From: Pseudomonas putida
GTDB taxonomy: Bacteria; Pseudomonadota; Gammaproteobacteria; Pseudomonadales; Pseudomonadaceae
DNA: 63,215 nucleotides
Reading direction: 5' to 3'
Assembly (NCBI RefSeq): GCF_028682635.1
Contig: NZ_JANHLK010000032.1
Span: 1-63,215 of the forward strand
Position numbers and translations under genes: made by a program. Every line of letters begins with the position of its first letter. The first letter of the stretch is position 1. The notes under the pieces are model-generated. The model made no database searches. It was not told where the DNA came from and saw nothing but the letters and a program-made list of their open reading frames with translations. Below, in pieces: positions 59,508 through 63,215 of the stretch.

Positions 59508-59810
59508 ATGGACCTGACCCCACGCGAAAAAGACAAGCTGCTGATCTTCACCGCCGGCCTCGTCGCCGAGCGGCGTTTGGCCCGCGGCGTGAAGCTCAAT
59601 TATCCGGAGGCCATGGCCTACATTTCCGCGGCGCTGCTCGAAGGCGCCCGTGACGGCCAGACCGTGGCCGAGCTGATGCACTTTGGCACCACCCTGCTCA
59701 GCCGCGAACAAGTGATGGAAGGCATCCCGGAAATGATCCCGGAGATCCAGGTGGAAGCCACCTTCCCCGACGGCACCAAACTGGTCACCGTCCACCAACC
59801 CATCGCCTGA
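59508..59810 (+). CDS. ureA: urease gamma subunit UreA
   Basis: This is a 100-residue structural subunit of urease. The whole protein is diagnostic: MDLTPREKDKLLIFTAGLVA, ERRLARGVKLNYPEAMAYIS, LLEGARDGQTVAELMHFGTT, LLSREQVMEGIPEMIPEIQV and FPDGTKLVTVHQPI. The ATG at 59508 gives the standard length; the open frame upstream is REP-derived. The ribosome binding site is weak. A GNAT gene follows after nine bases, interrupting the ureA-ureB-ureC order as in P. aeruginosa. Confidence 0.97.
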   Translation: MDLTPREKDKLLIFTAGLVAERRLARGVKLNYPEAMAYISAALLEGARDGQTVAELMHFGTTLLSREQVMEGIPEMIPEIQVEATFPDGTKLVTVHQPIA

Positions 59811-59819
59811 GGACGCGCC

Positions 59820-60353
59820 ATGACTTATCACATCCGCGATGCGGTGCATGCCGATCTGCCGGCGATCCGCGATATCTACAACGATGCAGTGCTCAATACC
59901 ACGGCGATCTGGAACGAACAGGCCGTGGACCTCGGCAACCGCCAGGCCTGGTTCAGCGCCCGGCAATCCCAGGCTTATCCGATCCTGGTGATCGTCGACG
60001 GCGAGAACAGCGTGCTGGGCTACGCTTCGTTTGGTGACTGGCGGCCGTTCGATGGTTTCCGCCACACGGTCGAGCACTCGGTCTACGTGCGCAGCGACCA
60101 GCGCGGCAATGGCCTGGGCCCACAATTGATGGACGTGCTGATCGAGCGCGCCAGGCTTTGCGACAAACATGTGATGGTCGCCGCCATCGAAAGCGGCAAC
60201 GCCGCTTCCATTCGTCTGCATGAACGCGTCGGGTTCAAAACCACAGGTCAAATGCCGCAGGTCGGTACCAAGTTCGGTCGCTGGCTGGACCTGACCTTCA
60301 TGCAACTGATGCTCAATCCTGGCGCCGAACCGCCGCCCGCCAACAAGGAGTAA
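59820..60353 (+). CDS. GNAT acetyltransferase, phosphinothricin/methionine sulfoximine type
   Basis: This is a 177-residue N-acetyltransferase. It opens with YHIRDAVHADLPAIRDIYND, has LGYASFGDWRPFDGFRHTVE and HSVYVRSDQRGNGLGPQLMD (acetyl-CoA loop RGNGLG), and ends with AAIESGNAASIRLHERVGFK. This pattern is that of the Pat/MddA family, which acetylates methionine sulfoximine, methionine sulfone and phosphinothricin. The homologue at this site in P. aeruginosa was shown to use methionine sulfone and sulfoximine. GAGG lies upstream. It is cotranscribed with urease genes, which places a glutamine-synthetase-inhibitor detoxifier in a nitrogen operon. Confidence 0.9.
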   Translation: MTYHIRDAVHADLPAIRDIYNDAVLNTTAIWNEQAVDLGNRQAWFSARQSQAYPILVIVDGENSVLGYASFGDWRPFDGFRHTVEHSVYVRSDQRGNGLGPQLMDVLIERARLCDKHVMVAAIESGNAASIRLHERVGFKTTGQMPQVGTKFGRWLDLTFMQLMLNPGAEPPPANKE

Positions 60354-60359
60354 CGCCCG

Positions 60360-60893
60360 ATGAACGCCGCCCAATTGCGACGCGTCAACATTGAAAGCTT
60401 TGCGCACTATCGTCAGGGTTTGATCGATCTGCTGCTCGACGCCGTCGGCTATGGCGCCAGTGTCGGTTTCATGGCGAATCTGGACGCGACGCAAGCCCGC
60501 GCCTATTTCGATGAAGTCCAGGAGAACCTGAACAAGGGCAACGTCCTGCTGTGGGTGGTGGTCAAGGACGAGCAGGTGCAGGCCAGCGTACAGCTGACCC
60601 TGTGCCAGAAAGCCAATGGCCTGAACCGCGCCGAAGTGCAGAAACTGCTGGTGCGCGAGCACGCCAGGCGCCGTGGCCTGGGCCAACAACTGATGAGCGC
60701 GCTGGAGCAGGCGGCCCTGCAGCACAAGCGCGGCATGCTCTACCTCGATACCGAGGCTGGCTCTCCTGCCGAGGATTTCTACAAGGCCCTGGGTTACACC
60801 CGCGCCGGCGAAATCCCCGACTACGCCTGCGATCCGAGCGGTCTCTACAAGCCAACCGCCCTCTACTACAAGATTCTCCAGGGAGCCCATTGA
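60360..60893 (+). CDS. second GNAT family acetyltransferase
   Basis: This is a 177-residue N-acetyltransferase unrelated in detail to its neighbour. It has VNIESFAHYRQGLIDLLLDA, a strand pair with VLLWVVVKDEQVQASVQLTL, and the acetyl-CoA site LLVREHARRRGLGQQLMSAL. LYLDTEAGSPAEDFYKALGY and ALYYKILQ end the fold. AAGGAG precedes the ATG six bases after the previous gene, and the stop overlaps the ureB start (TGATG). The substrate is unknown. I do not recall this gene at the corresponding place in P. aeruginosa. Confidence 0.85.
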   Translation: MNAAQLRRVNIESFAHYRQGLIDLLLDAVGYGASVGFMANLDATQARAYFDEVQENLNKGNVLLWVVVKDEQVQASVQLTLCQKANGLNRAEVQKLLVREHARRRGLGQQLMSALEQAALQHKRGMLYLDTEAGSPAEDFYKALGYTRAGEIPDYACDPSGLYKPTALYYKILQGAH

Positions 60894-61198
60894 TGATTCC
60901 CGGTGAATACCAGATCCAGCCCGGCGACATCGAACTCAACGTCGGCCGCCGCACGGTCAGCTTGAAGGTGGCCAACAGCGGTGACCGACCGATCCAGGTC
61001 GGCTCGCACTACCACTTCTTCGAAACCAACGACGCCCTGACCTTCGACCGCGCCGCCAGCCGCGGCATGCGCCTGAACATTCCCGCCGGCACCGCCGTGC
61101 GCTTCGAGCCGGGGCAAAGCCGCGAAGTCGAGCTGGTCGACCTGGCCGGGCATCGGCGGGTGTTCGGCTTTGCCGGGCGGATCATGGGCGACCTCTGA
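60893..61198 (+). CDS. ureB: urease beta subunit UreB
   Basis: This is a 101-residue structural subunit. MIPGEYQIQPGDIELNVGRR, VANSGDRPIQVGSHYHFFET, NDALTFDRAASRGMRLNIPA, GTAVRFEPGQSREVELVDLA and GHRRVFGFAGRIMGDL cover the whole family pattern. The ATG overlaps the stop of the second GNAT gene, so translation is coupled to it. A REP pair lies between it and ureC. Confidence 0.97.
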   Translation: MIPGEYQIQPGDIELNVGRRTVSLKVANSGDRPIQVGSHYHFFETNDALTFDRAASRGMRLNIPAGTAVRFEPGQSREVELVDLAGHRRVFGFAGRIMGDL

Positions 61199-61223
61199 AT
61201 TATGTAGTGCACGCACCGGCCCC

Positions 61224-61315
61224 TTCGCTGGCAAGCCAGCTCCTACAAGGGATCGTATTTCATCGGTATTTCCGGTTGGAATGCCAATTGTAGGAGCTGG
61301 CTTGCCAGCGATAGC
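61224..61315. repeat. REP pair between ureB and ureC, inverted arrangement
   Basis: The arms cgctggcaagccagctccta and tgtaggagctggcttgccag point inward with their tgtagg ends, the reverse of the other doublets in this operon. It starts 25 bp after ureB and ends 47 bp before ureC. Confidence 0.88.
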
Positions 61316-61362
61316 GAGCAACGCGAGCGGTCTCGAAATCAATTGAATCCCAAGGCAAGCGC

Positions 61363-63063
61363 ATGAAAATCTCCAGACAAGCCTACGCCGACATGTTCGG
61401 CCCCACCGTCGGTGACAAGGTCCGCCTGGCCGACACCGAGCTATGGGTCGAAGTGGAAAAAGACTTCACCACCTACGGCGAAGAAGTGAAGTTCGGTGGC
61501 GGCAAGGTTATCCGTGACGGCCAGGGCCAAAGCCAGCTATTGGCCGCCGAAGTGGTCGACACCCTGATCACCAACGCGCTGATCATCGACCACTGGGGCA
61601 TCGTCAAGGCGGACGTCGGCCTCAAGGACGGGCGTATCGCCGCCATCGGCAAAGCCGGCAACCCGGACATCCAGCCCAACGTCGACATCGCCATCGGCGC
61701 CAGCACCGAAGTGATCGCCGGCGAAGGCATGATCCTCACCGCCGGCGGCATCGACACACACATCCACTTCATCTGCCCGCAGCAGATCGAAGAAGCGCTG
61801 ATGAGCGGCGTCACCACCATGATCGGCGGCGGCACCGGGCCTGCCACCGGGACCAACGCCACCACCTGCACCTCGGGGCCGTGGCACCTGGCGCGCATGC
61901 TCCAGGCCGCCGACGCCTTCCCGATGAACATCGGCCTGACCGGCAAGGGCAACGCCAGCCTGCCCGAGCCGCTGATCGAACAGGTCAAGGCCGGCGCCAT
62001 TGGCCTCAAGCTCCACGAAGACTGGGGCACCACCCCGGCCAGTATCGACAACTGCCTGAGTGTCGCCGATCAGTACGACGTGCAGGTGGCGATCCACACC
62101 GACACCCTCAACGAATCGGGCTTCGTCGAAACCACCCTCGGCGCCTTCAAGGGCCGCACCATCCACACCTACCACACCGAAGGTGCGGGCGGCGGCCACG
62201 CGCCGGACATCATCAAGGCCTGCGGCTTTGCCAACGTGCTCCCCAGCTCAACCAACCCGACCCGGCCGTTCACCCGCAACACCATCGACGAACACCTCGA
62301 CATGCTGATGGTCTGCCACCACCTGGACCCGAGCATTGCCGAGGACGTGGCCTTCGCCGAAAGCCGCATCCGCCGCGAAACCATCGCCGCCGAAGACATC
62401 CTCCACGACCTCGGCGCGTTCTCGATGATCAGCTCCGACAGCCAGGCCATGGGCCGCGTCGGTGAAGTGATCACCCGCACCTGGCAAACCGCCGACAAGA
62501 TGAAAAAGCAGCGCGGCCCGTTGCCCCAGGACGGTGAAGGCAACGACAACTTCCGCGCCAAACGTTACATCGCCAAGTACACGATCAACCCGGCGATCAC
62601 CCATGGCATCAGCCATGAAGTGGGCTCGATCGAGGTGGGTAAATGGGCTGACCTGGTGCTCTGGCGCCCGGCGTTCTTCGGGGTCAAACCGACACTGATC
62701 CTCAAGGGCGGCGCCATCGCGGCCAGCCTGATGGGGGATGCCAACGCCTCGATTCCAACGCCGCAACCTGTGCACTACCGCCCGATGTTCGCCAGTTATG
62801 GCGGCTCGCTGCACGCCACCAGCCTGACCTTTATCAGCCAGGCGGCGCAGGAGGCCGGGCTTGCCGAAGCCCTGGGTTTGAAGAAGAAAATCGCCGTGGT
62901 CAAAGGTTGCCGCGAGGTGCAGAAGACCGACCTGATCCACAACGATTACCTGCCAGAGATCGAGGTCGATCCGCAGACTTATCAGGTCAAGGCTGACGGC
63001 ATTTTGCTGTGGTGCGAACCGGCGGATGTGTTGCCGATGGCCCAGCGTTATTTCCTGTTCTGA
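61363..63063 (+). CDS. ureC: urease alpha (catalytic) subunit UreC
   Basis: This is a 566-residue nickel amidohydrolase. The nickel ligands and active-site residues are all present: H133 and H135 (THIHFICPQQ), the lysine to be carbamylated K216 and H218 (GLKLHEDWGTTP). H319/H320 in the flap (MVCHHLDPS) and D359 (SSDSQAMGRVGE) are also present. The start MKISRQAYADMFGPTVGDKV and the end PMAQRYFLF are canonical, so the gene is complete. AAGG lies about eight bases before the ATG. The group II intron end begins 14 bp after the stop. Confidence 0.98.
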   Translation: MKISRQAYADMFGPTVGDKVRLADTELWVEVEKDFTTYGEEVKFGGGKVIRDGQGQSQLLAAEVVDTLITNALIIDHWGIVKADVGLKDGRIAAIGKAGNPDIQPNVDIAIGASTEVIAGEGMILTAGGIDTHIHFICPQQIEEALMSGVTTMIGGGTGPATGTNATTCTSGPWHLARMLQAADAFPMNIGLTGKGNASLPEPLIEQVKAGAIGLKLHEDWGTTPASIDNCLSVADQYDVQVAIHTDTLNESGFVETTLGAFKGRTIHTYHTEGAGGGHAPDIIKACGFANVLPSSTNPTRPFTRNTIDEHLDMLMVCHHLDPSIAEDVAFAESRIRRETIAAEDILHDLGAFSMISSDSQAMGRVGEVITRTWQTADKMKKQRGPLPQDGEGNDNFRAKRYIAKYTINPAITHGISHEVGSIEVGKWADLVLWRPAFFGVKPTLILKGGAIAASLMGDANASIPTPQPVHYRPMFASYGGSLHATSLTFISQAAQEAGLAEALGLKKKIAVVKGCREVQKTDLIHNDYLPEIEVDPQTYQVKADGILLWCEPADVLPMAQRYFLF

Positions 63064-63077
63064 TCGGTTGAGCGGGC

Positions 63078-63215
63078 ATCGAGTAGGAGGCGGATTTACA
63101 TCCGCCGTCCTCTCACACCACCGTACGTACGGTTCCGTATACGGCGGTTCAGGTTACACGGCTAAGCCGGTTTATCGTATCCAGTATCGAGACCAAGCCG
63201 AGTCGATCCCAGAGT
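63078..63215 (-). mobile_element. 3-prime end of a group II intron (domains V and VI)
   Basis: Read on the minus strand, 63148-63117 forms a domain V hairpin. The arms accgccgta / tacggtggt carry an upper stem tacg / cgta and a two-base bulge (cg). Domain VI follows: ggcggat / atccgcc closed by gtaa, with outer pairs gag/ctc and agga/tcct and a single unpaired A at 63084. That A is seven bases from the inferred 3-prime end (..ctactcgat at 63078), where the branch-point adenosine of group II introns sits. The intron-encoded reverse transcriptase would lie beyond the right edge. The element is antisense to ureC. Confidence 0.88.

Noticed and set aside
6801..61315. Possible CRISPR array made of the recurring tgtaggagctggcttgcc sequence
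   Set aside because: The copies are palindromic, mostly inverted pairs, scattered over 55 kb between genes and not regularly spaced; they are REP elements.

Overview
The window is chromosomal DNA from a Pseudomonas species, most likely of the P. fluorescens group. It is GC-rich and dotted with Pseudomonas-type REP palindromes. Long stretches keep, as far as I remember it, the P. aeruginosa PAO1 gene order speA-yciH-nudix-DUF2333-gcbA-ctpL-dsbD-aroQ-accBC-prmA-DUF3426-dusB-fis-purHD-retS-marC and then urtABCDE-ureD-ureA-GNAT-ureB-ureC. No rRNA, tRNA, CRISPR array or complete insertion sequence was seen.

Layout. (1) 0.1-6.7 kb: regulatory and accessory end of a Tad/Flp type IVb pilus locus: response regulator pprB, prepilin peptidase fppA, minor pseudopilin tadF, histidine kinase pprA and tadG. 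(2) 7-9.4 kb: two tandem DUF4136 lipoproteins, the tRNA-modification methyltransferase cmoM and a MazG-like hydrolase. (3) 9.5-13.4 kb: a small membrane protein, a DinF-type MATE exporter, and an orphan T6SS pair (short VgrG plus DUF4123 adaptor) with no effector gene behind it. (4) 13.6-37.2 kb: a housekeeping block covering polyamine, translation, shikimate, fatty-acid, ribosomal protein methylation, dihydrouridine, Fis and purine functions. It also carries three signalling genes: the diguanylate cyclase gcbA, a chemoreceptor, and the hybrid kinase retS. (5) 37.2-47.4 kb: cobalamin genes cobJIHG (minus) and cobL-cbiD-cobK (plus), interleaved with two related proteins of unknown function and followed by a HigBA-like toxin-antitoxin pair. 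(6) 47.5-52.6 kb: a copper-handling cluster (two DUF2946 proteins, a PCuAC chaperone, an OprC-like TonB receptor, a PepSY membrane protein). (7) 52.8-63.1 kb: urea ABC transporter and urease structural genes, led by a good sigma-54 promoter match. (8) 63.08 kb to the end: the 3-prime end (domains V and VI) of a group II intron on the minus strand, 14 bp after ureC.

How it fits together. The urt-ure block is a nitrogen-scavenging unit: UrtABCDE imports urea and UreABC with UreD hydrolyses it; ureEFG are not in the window. REP elements sit at the urtA/urtB, urtD/urtE, ureD/ureA and ureB/ureC junctions, and two of them are nearly identical. PprAB-Tad, GcbA and RetS all act on the planktonic/biofilm switch. 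Blocks 5 and 6 lie between marC and urtA, which are neighbours in the PAO1 order I remember, so about 15 kb looks like an accessory insertion. The most novel-looking content is the pair of distant paralogues that bracket cobJIHG (37236-38060 and 42800-43450). Next come the effector-less VgrG/DUF4123 pair and the group II intron end.
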